A stretch of 64,000 nucleotides of DNA, from positions 39,095,566 through 39,159,565 of the forward strand of contig CM064871.1 in the NCBI GenBank assembly GCA_032719365.1, written 5' to 3'. Every line of letters starts with the position of its first letter. Within the stretch, counting starts at the first letter, position 1. Shown piece by piece: positions 11,644 to 23,199 of this stretch. A program made the position numbers and the translations under genes. The notes beneath the pieces are model-generated. The model made no database searches and had not been told where the DNA came from. It worked only from the letters and a program-made list of their open reading frames with translations. The stretch is from Prinsepia uniflora (Eukaryota > Streptophyta > Magnoliopsida > Rosales > Rosaceae).

Positions 11644-12662
11644 TCAATATACTCTTCAACCAGCTCTTTGACCTACTCGTCGATTGCTCCTTCCTAATCC
11701 TCAGCTTAATTGGCAGGGTTGACCTTGGGCTCAGTAATGGGCTTACTGATCGAACTTTTGACCTTGGGAAATGGCCCTTTAGGACCTTTCATGAGGATCT
11801 GGCGAGTACTCTTTGGCTCCATACATGAGGGCAACTTGAAGGTCTTAGTCAGTATAGGGAAGCTGCTTAGCCATCGGAACTGGATTGACAGGGTTAGATT
11901 GAAGAACATTACCTTCATAATGTCATTTTTCACCTCGCCTAGTATGATATCCATGTCGTCATCAAAATTTTTGGAATCCATGAATTGGCTGATGGCCGCC
12001 TTCTGAGTGGCAGCCAAACAACCTCATAGGTGCTCAATTTCCTCATCATGGCCAACTAGAGTCTCCAGCTCATTATCTCTCTCGGAAACCTTAACTTGCA
12101 ACTTCTGTACTATAGTGTCCTTCTCTGCCACGGCCTTCTCGACAGCCTTCACCCTCTTTTTTAGCTTTTGAACCTCCGCATTCAAATCTTTTAAACGCTT
12201 CAGGGCAGTTTCATTTTCTAAGCTTCTCCTCCCGCTACCTCAGCATCTTCCTTCCGGCCTCTAGTCGCTTGGCTTATTTAGCTGACTTCTGAAGGGCAAT
12301 ACACAACTCACCTTCTGGTACCAATTGGGAGCACTAGCTGAACTCATCTTCTCGGTCTTTGAAAGCTCTTTTTGCGCACCAAGCACCAGGGTATTGACGA
12401 TTGGAACAATGGTCGGATGCATGCACTAGTGACCTGCATCCAACTGTTATCAACCATGGACGACCGAACAACATCGGAAACCTCCCCTAACTAGGCAAAG
12501 CAAGACTGAAGGGCACACATGAAGATTGGCTTCTTGAAGGGCTTCAGGGTGATCCTTGAAAAAAGTTCCAATTGAGGCTTCTTGAACACCTTATCCCTTG
12601 CCTCCTTCTAGGGTCCTGATCTTAGCCATCTTCCTCATCTATTGACTGGAATCAGCCTCCAT
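11644..12662 (-). pseudogene. Decayed coiled-coil gene, downstream part
   Basis: Read on the minus strand, several adjacent frames give protein-like sequence broken by stops and frame changes. From about 12580 down come KVFKKPQLELFSRITLKPFK and further residues interrupted by a TAG, then a Lys/Glu-rich stretch typical of a coiled coil, then MAATQKAAISQFMDSKNFDD from 12017 to about 11706. The upstream part of the same gene seems to lie at 42355-42668, on the far side of the E/B/D/C stack. The overall look (basic N-terminus, coiled coil) suggests a transposon-associated plant protein, but I cannot name it. Confidence 0.4.
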
Positions 12663-12667
12663 AATAG

Positions 12668-13233
12668 TGTAACGACTCGTCCCGAATATAAGGATTAAAT
12701 ATTAATTAATTATGGATTTAGTATGACTAATCGGGGATTAGTTGAGAGAATTCAGACGAACGGTGCATAATGACCGTTTTGCCCTTGGAATTGGGCAAAA
12801 TATTGACTTTTGACTCGGGGAGTCAAAAGTACAAGGTCTGAGGACCGTTACATAGATCGGGATGTTATGAGTACGTAGGTAGGCAGCACGTCGAATTCAA
12901 ACATTAGATGGAGAAGTTAAAGGTCTAGAATGTTTTACAGCACTATTCTCGTAAACCGAGAAATTGACATGTGGCAAGTTTGGATTGGATTGGAAATCTG
13001 GGTGGACCAATCAGTAAGTGACACATGTCCCTTATCTGATTGGCCCATTCCCCCACACAGTAGGATATTTCCCTCTCTCCCCTTCGATCGATCATTTTGA
13101 TTTTTCCTCCCAAAACCTGTGAGCCGTGCAATCCCATCCCCTATGGTCTTCAATCCCCATTAAATGTGATTGGTGTGTGAATGAAAGTGAGAGAGGGAAG
13201 TGTGATGATGCTGATGATAGCCACGGGTTGAGC
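12668..13233 (+). mobile_element. Element E, 5' LTR, left part
   Basis: It starts TGTAACGACTCGTCCCG at 12668 and matches 40441-41013 closely. It is interrupted at 13234 by element B, whose target duplication is TGAGC here and CGAGC at 35249. The preceding five bases (AATAG) compare only loosely with GACAG after the 3' LTR at 42355-42359, so the target duplication of E itself is uncertain. Confidence 0.85.
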
Positions 13234-16200
13234 TGTCAGGACCCACCTCGGTTTCACCCCGAAAACTGAGGTAAATCCTGCTCCCGTCTGACACCCCGAC
13301 ACAATACCAAAGCAACCACTAAAATACCCCGTCAGACGCAGGAGAACTTTAAAACATCCCGAAGTTAAAGTTTACAGAGCATAGTACTAAATACAACAGA
13401 AAGAAAACTGGTAACTAGATACACGCACACGGAAAACTTTACAACACTCCGGGATCGTTCTCGTGACTTCTATGCCTCAGACACTGCCTCGACGCCGAAA
13501 CCCGCGCTAGCTCCACGACCTGGAGGGCAATTTAAAATAGAAGGTGTGAGTGGACCAGAATAAAAGAAAAGTTCCCAAAACCATTTATAAGAAAACCGGG
13601 TTTGGCCCTTCGTTTTGAAACCACATGCATAACCCAGTTATTAAAACAGTTATAATTCACATAAACCTCATCATAAAAAACAGAAACACTATAAAACACA
13701 GTTATAGAAATCATATCCTCAGTGTCATAAAACTGTATCAGAAAACATAAGTACCAAGCCATAACCAACCGATCAAACCTGCTGGATCTATCCGAGTCTT
13801 TAAACTCCCGAGTCTTTAAACTCAATCCAGGCCTCAATAATATCCGAGTCTTTAAACTCAATAGGCCTACGGGAGAAATATCAATATATCCGAGTCTTTA
13901 AACTCCCGAGTCTTTAAACTCAATCCGGGCCCGTCCCCCGTCAAATCAATATCCGGGTCTTTAAACCCAATATCCAGATCCAGCAAATCCAATCAAAACC
14001 ATTTGAAAACCATTTCCGAATTCACATCCAAACCCGAATCCGAAATCACCGGTCTGATGCCCTTCCGGCATCTAGAACCGTCATTCCGAACCCAAATCCA
14101 GAATTCTACTTTTCACTTTTAAAACCAAATCCCGTTACCGAAATACGATTTCAAAATCCCTTTATGAACATTTAAACCATTTATCCATTGAAATCCCAAA
14201 TCCATAACATCATATTCAGAAATCACACTTTTCTCGTAAAACGTGCTGAAACAAAACTTCCTCGAAAAACGTGCAATTATGTAAAATCAACAAAGCATAT
14301 TCGATAACATAGAATCATGATTAAAACCATAAAAAAATTATAGAAAAATAGTTATGCATGCTCGAGTTTAAGGAAAGGGTCCACTAACAGTTACCGAGCC
14401 CTCAATCGCGCCCCGAACGTCTTGTACATTCCTCAGCTTCCTCGGGAAGTCCCGATCCTGCCAACAATCACCCAAGAATGTTACTAACACATCTACGAAG
14501 GTCCACCTAATTTACCCCAAAAATTCCCGGGTCCTAAACGTAGCGAATCGAAACCCTACACTTGCAACCTCGCGAATCTACTTCGATTCAACGTCCGATT
14601 AACCCGAAACCAATACCAATAGACTCGTCACAACACCTAGACCAAAAACCATATTGAACGTTTTCCCAACCGTATCCGCACTCGCCCCCACACGCCGCCC
14701 AAAGTGGCTGCGCGTGGCCCTCACGCGCCAGCTACAGTGTCACCAGCAACCTCTGGTCGACCCGGTTCGACACAGTCCTTGCAACTCGAATCGGCGTGAT
14801 GGGTTCACCGCCGTTCCGCCACCAAGTCAACTCCTCTCTTCACCATCTTCATCGTCCCATCCTTAGAAATCCAGTCCCCTTACTCAAACTCCTCCACTTA
14901 GATTACAACTCGTCGACTCAAACTCGAAACCAAAACCCGATAAACCCTTGTTCTTCCTCCCAGCCAACCAACTCATCCCCCGCCACGGAAACCACCGTAG
15001 AAGGTTCCTAAGGGCCTAAGAAGTGACTAGGGCCAACCAAAACCCTCGACTCGTACTCAAAACCCACAACTCTACGTCTGAAGCAAAACGGAAAAACAGA
15101 GAACGGCGAGTACTCTCCGTTGTTCCAGCCTCCACCGTGTACTTCCCCGTCACGGCTTCACAACCAGCAGTTACCTAGGACCCTACTGAGTCCCCTAAAC
15201 CTCACTAGACTTCTCGATTCAACCCCTAAAGCCACGACTTTCGATTTGAAAATCGACGGTAAAACAGAGTACTTACACAGGGAGAAGGAATTACCTGCCG
15301 TCGAGCGCCGCCGTGCTCACCACCGTACTCCCTGAAGTCCACAGAGTCGTTCTTGTTCCCTGTCGAGTCCAATTGCACCAACACACGGCCACACCACCAC
15401 CACGATCTTCCACTTCTTCTCTGTTTTCTCTGAAAACCGACTGCCCCGACCACCGTGTTCTTGCACGATTTCACTCCCCCAAACACTCACCAGTTCACTC
15501 TTCCACCCTCTGATTACTCCTCACTCACCAGAACACACCAACACTCACCATCGTCTCTCAATTTTCTCTCAATCTCCCTCTCTGTTTCTCCCTGGTTCGA
15601 AGAACACACACTGCACGATTTAACCCCACATTATTGGACCCGTGCACACAATCCTGGAATCCTCTAGTCAAGCCCCACGTGTCACCATCCTACCCTTCCT
15701 CTCACAAGTGGCCCAATCTCAGCCATCCAATTTTACCTCTCTGTGCACAAATCCCCAGACAACCAAAAGACCAAAATACCCTTTCTTTTAACCTAAAATT
15801 ACGATTGTGCCACTACCTTCTAGACCCGTAACTCACACATCCTAACTCCGATCAATATGTGCAGCCTGTCGTTGAATTCAAGACGACGAGATCTACGTAA
15901 CGGTCCTAGTTCAAGGTGTCAAAACCCGTTCGTACGAAAAGTCAACTTTACACCCCTAGTTTAGCCAAATTACGGTTAAGCCCTCAACCTTCCGAACATC
16001 ATAACTTCCTCCTCGGATGTCGGAATCGGGCGTGCCACCTGCCTACGGATTCGTGACGTCCTAAAATACGTCCTGGTCACCGGTCAAAGTCCATTGGACC
16101 ACCCGAATTAAAAGTCAACCTTTTTGCCCGAACCAGGGCCAAAATTGTCATTCTAGACTAACAACCTTATCGGAACCAACTAACCCCCAATTAAATTCAC

Positions 16201-16253
16201 TAATCTCATCTTAATTATGGTCTTAATCCTAACTTCTGGGACGGGTCGTTACA
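13234..16253 (-). mobile_element. Element B, 3' LTR (3020 bp)
   Basis: In element orientation it begins TGTAACGACCCGTCCC (at 16253) and ends GGGTCCTGACA (at 13234). It contains a repeated GAGTCTTTAAACTC array, a GC-rich hairpin at 14710-14728, a splice-donor-like CAG/GTAA at 15294 and an acceptor-like CCCTCCAG at about 13527-13520. Next to 16253 on the interior side is a purine-rich tract (complement of ACCTACCCACC). Sister LTRs lie at 20436-30600 (interrupted) and 32183-35248, with a solo copy at 57233-60080. Confidence 0.9.
13788..13980 (-). repeat. GAGTCTTTAAACTC short repeat array in B LTR
   Basis: About eight copies of a near-palindromic 14-mer, GAGTCTTTAAACTC, with short spacers. The same array recurs at 20960-21000 plus 29626-29780, at 32745-32940 and at 57798-57965, with slight copy-number changes. 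In every case it lies between the putative splice donor and acceptor. Confidence 0.85.
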
Positions 16254-16778
16254 ACCTACCCACCTAAAAAGAATTTCGTCCCCGAAATTCCACAGCTAGT
16301 TCCTGACACCAAGTGTCTCCTACCCGGTAAACAACACTAGCTTAACAACAACCACTCCTGGGCTTCCGATCTATCATCTCCACCTTGGGTACTTCACCAC
16401 ACTCCCACTCTTACCACCTCGCAGAACAACAGACCCTAACCCTGCACATGCAACTAAACTTTATGGTGTACGCAAGGGAAACTCTACAAACTAAAGAAAC
16501 AAAGGTATTTTAGAATACCTCATTTTAAAGTGCCCAAATAGAGTTTATAGAGTACATCCTCGCGTACCACCACCTCACTGCTTCGCCTTCGGTTCCCTCA
16601 ACTACGGTTCCACTCACCAGCCTGTCGACAGAAATCTGCAAAGTCCAGAAGGCAAATGCTAGATTGTGGGTTCTCTTCTCTTCAATAACCTCATATCGAT
16701 CAATAAACTCATATCGATCGACAATCTCACTCCCAGTCGTCTAGAGTAACGTCGAAACCAAACAACACCAAATACAAC
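16254..16778 (-). other. Non-coding end of element B interior
   Basis: It lies between the gag C-terminal part and the 3' LTR. No protease, RT, RNase H or integrase is seen; the interior goes from gag straight to the polypurine tract. A short repeat (TCATATCGATCAATAAACTC type) occurs near 16690-16725. Confidence 0.6.
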
Positions 16779-17175
16779 TCAACCAAGGAGAGTAAACATA
16801 CCTGTCTCCTCACCAGGAGCCGACTGAACTTCCTGCTGAGTCATCGAAAACACTCGAGCATGAGGTCCTGACGATCTACCACGGCCTCTCGAACTACTGG
16901 TGGCTCCTCCAACTCCTCTAGTGCCTACCGTCCCTGACGCGGACGCTGTACTCCGTCCAGGCTCCGTTGACCGTCCAGGCTCCGCTGATCCTCGACCTAC
17001 ACCACCCTCCCGTGGCAACAGGGGACACTCACGTCGGAAGTGACCTCGTTCCCCACAGTAGAAACAAACATCTCGACCAGGTCCAGGTCTCCTTGTAGAC
17101 GCAACAGACGTCGCACTAGCTTGCAGAGTCGGTTGTGCTCGATAACCACGGAATCCTGAACTCTGGAAACTACCA
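16779..17175 (-). pseudogene. Element B gag, C-terminal part with zinc knuckle
   Basis: The minus-strand frame from 17175 contains a CCHC knuckle (CFYCGERGHFRREC, about 17079-17038). It is followed by a Gly/Arg/Ser-rich tail and ARVFSMTQQEVQSAPGEETG, the kind of sequence found at the gag-protease boundary of Tekay/Del elements. The frame then ends with no protease. The N-terminal gag half is separated from it by solo LTR D, inserted at 17176 after the duplicated TACCA. Gag would package element RNA and form virus-like particles; this copy is split and cannot be read through. Confidence 0.85.
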
Positions 17176-19652
17176 TGTAACGACCCGAACTTTCGTAATT
17201 ATTATTTTATTACAAAATGACCATTTTGCCCCTGAGGGGGGGAAAAGTTGACTTTTACCACGGGAAATAATTAGGAATTTGACCCATGACCGTGACGTAG
17301 GTTAGGACGTCACGAGTTCATAGGCAGGTGACACGTTCGATTCCGACGTTCGAGGAAGAAGTTGTGACGTTCGGAAGTCAAGGGGTATTTTGGTAATTTG
17401 GTCAATTAGGGGCCAAATGTTGACTTTTGACCCAGGAAGCCCAACGGACGAGGGCCAAGGACCGTTATGTAGGTCACTTCGATACGAATCCGTAGACAGG
17501 CGGCACGCCAAAATCGGACGTACGACGAAAAAGTTATGGTCACAGACGTAATCGCGATTAACAGAACTACCCGAGAACCGGATTAAAATAATATTAAAAT
17601 ATTAGAATCTGATCACTTTAATCAATTCAATCTGGACCCTTGGATGAGTGACATGTGTCACTCATCCCCTACACTCCCTAAAACAAGGAATCATGTTGGC
17701 CATTAGATTAATTAATCATTTTTCCCTCCTCAAATCCTCACCATTGATCCTATACTCAGATTGAATCTCAGCCCTTCATTCCATCTACCCATTCTGTTTT
17801 TAACCCTCAGATTTTTCACTCTCACATTTTCATTCTCTCAAAACCATGTACCCTCTCACCCTTCGAAAAAACACACCAGCATCTCACCACCCAACCTCAC
17901 ACCCCAGGCAGCACCAGGCAGCCAACAGCCACCCCCAGAAACCGGCCACCACCACCACAGCCACCCTGCACGGCCAGAAATCACCTAGACCCGAGGAGAA
18001 ACCCGAACAGCCCAAACCGTCCAAACCGTCCAGACCTTCACCCCTGGACTCGAACTAACCTAGGGTTAGGATCACTGCAACCTTAGGACGACTCATAACT
18101 GGACTGGGCAGCCCACGGTGGCGACACGGCGACGGTAAGTCTGAAAACCCGAGAAGACCCGATTTACTTCCCTGTTTTGAAACGTCCGTTTTTGACGTTG
18201 AAATTGTTTGGTTGTTTTTGAGACATACTTAGGGGACCTAGACGACCATTTTGGACCAAGACTTGTGGCTGGAAACTCGACGACTCGCGGGAGAAGACGA
18301 CCATTTTGGACCAAGACTAGTGTTGGCTGCACATAACCATAGAAGAGGTGAAGACGAGTCCATAGGAACAAATCTCACCAGAAATGGTGGTCGGGTTGAT
18401 GAGAACTGATCGGGTTGAACCGTGGGTCTGCGGTGACCCCGCTCTCAGACCAAGTTACTGTAGCGGATGACGTCATCATGCTGACGTCAACAGTGACGTC
18501 ATGCTAACATCATCATGTCAAAAAATAGTCAGACCAGGGACCAATGGACTGCTGACACGTGTCCTCTGACACTGTCAGTGATGACGTCAGCAGTGACGTC
18601 ATGCTAACGTCCTCATTATTGTAGCACCGTTGACCAGAGGGTTGACCAGCGCGTGGGGGCGCATGTGAATAGTGTTTTGTGTGGGACCAGGACCATTTTC
18701 ATGGTTTTGACGATACGGATCCAATGGCGGTGGTTTCGTGTCGATCGGAGATCGTTAGGTTGGTCAAATTAGGGTTTGAAGCCTTGGGAAGCGTGTTCGG
18801 ACGGCTTTCCCGGGCCAGTTTCAGTCTAGGGTTTCTTAGCTGTTTAGTAAGGACTTAAAGTGACCTTTACGTATGCTTTGGACATGACAGGAATCGTACA
18901 TTAACATTTGGACTGGGCTTTACACTCGGGGTTGCAGCAGGATTGTACTGTGAGTGGGCCTTTGATTTCACTAAACCTCGGCATGCATAACTGTTTTACT
19001 TTCTATTATATACATATATGTGATTCAAGTAAAAGTATCTATTTATCCTGAGTATGAATTATGGCACGTATTACGATGTTTGGGCATGAGACCCGACTGG
19101 TTGTTTATGCACGGTTTTGAGTCATGTATATGTATAATGGATTTTGATATTTATCTTTGGTACTGCACTGTATAGATCTACCCTAGGATACTGTCTCCTC
19201 TGGATGTAGGTACCCCGGAGTGGTCATAGCGCATTGCCTGTGAGAAGTCATTCTACGGAGGGACCGAAACGTAGAGTGACTCAGGAGCAGGATTGCTACT
19301 ATTGGACGTCTGGGACGTCAACCATCTAGTATGCCACACTCGGACTGGGTTCGGGATTTGGACTCGGGATTGAGACCCCGGGTGGCACGCATAGCCTTGG
19401 GACTGTGAACTTATTGGGCGTCTGGGACATCGGGCATCTGGGATGTCAGGGTTGGGATGTATAGTGCAGTGACTGAGATTATATTATGTTGATATTACTT
19501 TGCTTATAATTATATGATTTTGTGGCTTTTGATACTGATGCATGCTTTTTTGGAAAACGGAGGGGAAAATCTATATGTTTTCGAGATGGTAAACTATTTT
19601 GTAAACCTTGAGTTTCGGCCTACTCACCTTTGTTGTTTTATTACCCCTCCAA
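17176..19652 (+). mobile_element. Solo LTR D (left 2 kb plus 3'-deleted right part, unit 1)
   Basis: It starts TGTAACGACCCGAACTTTC at 17176 after the target site TACCA (17171-17175). The other end with TACCA is preserved in the second duplicated unit at 31392/31393-31397, so D was a solo LTR of about 2.8 kb inserted in B gag. In this unit the last 0.3 kb is deleted: sequence jumps from ACCCCTCCA to AGTCTACCG, probably through the repeated CCAGG. It holds a splice-donor-like GTAAGT at 18135, paired TGACGT sites at 17292-17313, a palindrome at 17642-17667 and a bZIP-site cluster at 18468-18601. The family is close to F. Confidence 0.88.
18468..18601 (+). promoter_or_regulatory. Cluster of five TGACGTCA sites plus a G-box
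   Basis: Perfect TGACGTCA palindromes at 18468-18475, 18482-18489, 18494-18501, 18582-18589 and 18594-18601, with a CACGTG G-box at 18556-18561. Part of the cluster is a tandem copy (CAGTGACGTCATGCTAAC occurs twice). TGACGTCA is bound by plant TGA/bZIP factors. The cluster lies just after the splice-donor-like site of LTR D and has no obvious equivalent in LTR F. Enhancer function is inferred. Confidence 0.6.
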
Positions 19653-19659
19653 GTCTACC

Positions 19660-20336
19660 GAAACGATCATCGCCCGACGACGATGCTCCACTGAAGTTAC
19701 CTCTCTTCGGTGTCCTCAGACTCGAAGCTCCAGAAAAAGATGGCTCTCGGCGTCGCATCGGCAAACTAGCCTCAACCCTCACCGCAGCGTCCGACAAATC
19801 TCGAGGGTAGTAAACGATCCAGCCGTCACTATGGCTCGAATCTCGCCTCGCAGGCCTAACTCAAACCTACGGCACTTCTCGGCTTCAGTAGCCACAAACG
19901 CAGGAGCAAACCGAGACAACATCTGAAACTTCTGTTCGTACTCAGCCACACTCAGATTCCCTTGCTGAAGTTGCAGAAACTCAGCCTCCTTAGCATCTCG
20001 GAAAGAACGAGGGTAATACTGGTCTAAGAATCTCTCCCGAAACGTCTCCCAGGTCACAGTGTGGGCGTCCCAGCCAGACAACTCAAGGGTATACCACCAC
20101 TCGTACGCCGCACCATCTAGTAAGAACGTAGCCAGTAACACTCGCTCCTCCGATGGGCAATGCATCACTGCAAATATCCGTTCAAGTCTCGTAATCCATC
20201 TCTGAGCTTCCTCAGGATTAGCCGCACCACTAAAAGTAGTAACCCCGAGCTGCTGGGCTCGCTCAATCGTAGTACTCTTTGTCTCTCTTGCTCCTTCGTC
20301 TTCAGGTCGTGGAGAGGGTCTACGTCTCGGAGGCAT
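19660..20336 (-). pseudogene. Element B gag, N-terminal part (unit 1)
   Basis: The likely start is MPPRRRPSP at 20336; an in-frame Met lies 17 codons upstream. The frame holds the Retrotrans_gag domain: FSGAANPEEAQRWITRLERI, a WWYTLE motif, WETFRERFLDQYYPRSFRDA, then YEQKFQMLSRFAP and the ELGLRGEIRAIV segment. At 19779-19800 a one-base change ends this frame, but the conserved continuation (VRVEASLPMRRREPSF) follows in another frame toward 19660, where LTR D interrupts the gene. Without breaks and D it would join the knuckle at 17079-17038. A second, separately damaged copy is at 31398-32083. Confidence 0.9.
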
Positions 20337-20423
20337 AGTCAATCGCTCACTGAAAAAGGCATAGAACCAGTCAAACAACCGAAACACAACCTCACAAACT
20401 CGACAAACTCAACAAACCTATGC

Positions 20424-20435
20424 TCTGATGCCAAT
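20424..20435 (-). other. Primer binding site of element B, unit 1
   Basis: The complement of CTCTGATGCCAA is a tRNA-iMet primer site with one substitution (unit 2 at 32168-32182 has the standard GATACCAA). It abuts the LTR at 20436. Confidence 0.8.
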
Positions 20436-21004
20436 TGTCAGTACCCACCCCGGTTTCACCCCGAAAACCGAGGTAAATCCTGCTCGCGTCTGACACCCAG
20501 ACACAATACCAAAGCAACCACTAAAACATCCTGAAGTTAAAGTTTACAGAGCATAGTACTGAATACAACAGAAAGAAAACTGGTAACTAGATACACGCAC
20601 ACGGAAAACTTTACAACACTCCGGGATCGCTCTCATGACTTCTAAGCCTCAGACGCTGCCTCGACGCCGAAACCCCGCGCTAGCTCCACGACTTGGAGGG
20701 CAATTTAAAATAGAAGGTGTGAGTGGACCAGAATAAAAGAAAAGTTCCCAAAACCATTTATAAGAAAACCGGGTTTGGCCCTCCGTTTTGAAACCACATG
20801 CATAACCTAGTTATTAAAACAGTTATAATTCACATAAACCTCATCATAAAAAATAGAAACACTGTAAAACACAGTTATAGAAATCATATCCTCAGTGTCA
20901 TAAAACTGTATCAGAAAACATAAGTACCAAGCCATAACCAACCGATCAAACCTGCTGGATCTATCCGAGTCTTTAAACTCCCGAGTCTTTAAACTCAATC
21001 CAGG
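20436..21004 (-). mobile_element. Element B LTR, unit 1, part before element C
   Basis: It begins TGTCAGTACCCACCCCGG and is collinear with 13234-13822 and 32183-32780, including a small deletion near 20525 relative to those copies. Element C interrupts it after CCAGG (21000-21004); the LTR resumes at 29621. Confidence 0.9.
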
Positions 21005-23199
21005 TGACAAGACCCATCCCAATCCCCCCGGGATTACCATGGAATGTGTCATGCTCCCGTCTGATAAGAGGTGTCACACAAGGGATAACCTGTTGCCACT
21101 GCCCAACCGGGCTTCCAGAGTGCGTAAGGATCGATGGAGGAGGTGTGCGATGTCCGAGTATCTGCTGCAGTCGCACCCGGAATCAACCTGAAGGGTATTA
21201 AAAACAAAAGATGAATGGACAAAAATAAACAAGTCTGTTTAAAACATTTATAAGACATTTATGCCCCTCAGTAAAATCATATGCATGCGCCATCATTTAA
21301 AATCATATATCATATAATATGAACCATAAAGTATGTAATAAAGCCATAAGTATAATTTTAGCCACTGCACTATACACTCCAATCCGACATCCCTGATGTC
21401 TGACGTCCCTGACGTCTAATAAGGTCACAATCACAAGGCTACGCGTGCCACTCGGGTCTCAATTTCCAAGTTCAATCCCCGAACCCAGTTCGGGTACAGC
21501 ATCCCTGATGCTTAGCGTCATAGACGCTGGACGTTCTAGGCGTCCGTGACCTCTCCGGGGTACCTCATCCGGAGGAGACAGTATCATATGAAAGGATCTA
21601 TACAGTGTAATACCAAATACATTTAATCAATTCCATTTTAGGGTCCCCGACCCGAAATCACGTGTAGAAATCAACTGGGCCCCTGGCCCGATCTCATAGT
21701 TAACTGGGCCCCTGGCCCGATTTCATAGTTAACTGTGCCCCTGGCCCGAATTCATAAGTTAACTAGGCCCCCGGCCCGAATTCACAAGTTAACCGGGCCC
21801 CTGGCCCGATTTCATAAATCAACTGGGCCCCTGGCCCGATTTTACTTTATCAGATCCGTAACCGTTTCATGAAATCAAATCCAACCACATTTTTGGAAAT
21901 CAGTGCAAATCCAGAAAACCTTGATTTACGTGCAAACACCTAAATCACCTCGAAATGCGTGAAATCATATAAATTCACTGATATCCAAAATAAATCATTT
22001 AATCATAATTATAACAATCATGAAACAGTTATGCATGCATCGAATTTATAAAACCAATGTCCACTCACAGACCGTTTAACCGAGCGCCTCGATACGCGTG
22101 CCATAGGCCTTCCCGGGCCACACCACTATCACCGGGACTCCCAATCCTGTCCAAATCACATTAGAGGGTCACTAACCTCATCCTTAACATCGTATTTAAG
22201 TCCCGTAATTTTCCCGAATTTTTAACTATTTTTAAACTGGATTTAAAACCTTCGGACATCCCGAACAATATCGAAACGGGATCCGATCGACATGAAACCA
22301 ATCCCAAAATGTTCGTTACATTAAATAGGACAGAAGTCATGTTGACCTCACCTCGAGATTCGTGCCCATGCGCCGTCATGCGCCGCCGTGAGTGGCTGCG
22401 TGTGAAACCCACGCGCCTGCTACAGTGTATCGTTCTAACCCGTTTCTCTGGTAAACGGGTCCAATTAACCCGCGAGATGACCCGGTTCCAATTCTATCAA
22501 TTCGACACTGATTTCATCAATTGAGCATTCAGTTAGTTTCATTTTAAGTTCAATTTGAGTTCTGTATCGATGATTACACAAAGGGTTTAATAATTAATTA
22601 AATATAATAAAACATCATAATGATGTTTACCCCAAAACATGGATCAGGTTTTAATCCCCAATTTAAGGGATGAGTGACACTTGTCACTCATCCAGGTGTG
22701 TCCAGTCACTGGGTACTGTTCATATTAAAATGTTATTTTAATCCCGGTTCGCTCGGTTAACCGAGCCCGATTCCGTGACCATAACTTCGTCGTCGAATCT
22801 CCGATTTCGGCATGCCGCCTATCATTGGATTCGTATCGACGAGACCTGCGTAACGGTCCTTGGCCCTCGGCCATCGGACATCCTGGTCAAAAAGTGAACA
22901 TTTCCCCTTATTTCGTCCAAATTACGAAAATGACCTTGAACTTCCGTACGTCATAACTTTCACCACAAACCTCGGTATCGAACGTGACACCTGTCTATGA
23001 ACTCGTGACGTCCCAAATTACGTCACGGTCATCTGTCAAGGTCCGTTTGACCATCCGAAATAAAAGTCAACGTTTTTCCCACGCCCAGGGGCAAAACGGT
23101 CATTTTGCACAATTCGTCCGAAATCACTCAACTAATCCCAGATTAGTAAATCATAATTAAATATTTATTAAATCCCGATATTCTGGACGGGTCGTTACA
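21005..23199 (-). mobile_element. Element C, 3' LTR (2195 bp)
   Basis: In element orientation it begins TGTAACGACCCGTCCAG at 23199 and ends GGGATGGGTCTTGTCA at 21005. It is nearly identical to 26889-29620 except that it lacks a 0.5-kb block (28468-29003 in the 5' LTR). It contains paired TGACGT sites (23005-23026), a 12-bp-arm palindrome (22668-22693), the GGCCC minisatellite and a terminal hairpin (21059-21079). The polypurine tract TTTAAGGAGGGAAGGT (complement) adjoins 23200. Confidence 0.92.

Noticed and set aside
12663..12667. AATAG/GACAG as target duplication of element E
   Set aside because: Only three of five bases agree; kept as uncertain rather than claimed.
13788..13980. CRISPR-like or satellite array
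   Set aside because: Short irregular repeats inside an LTR of a plant retrotransposon; spacers are not unique and repeat in every LTR copy.
14654..15831. Series of Pro/Ser-rich plus-strand frames, repeated at 33648-34841
   Set aside because: They lie antisense within B LTR and recur in each LTR copy with indels; no conserved frame. They are explained by pyrimidine-rich leader sequence.
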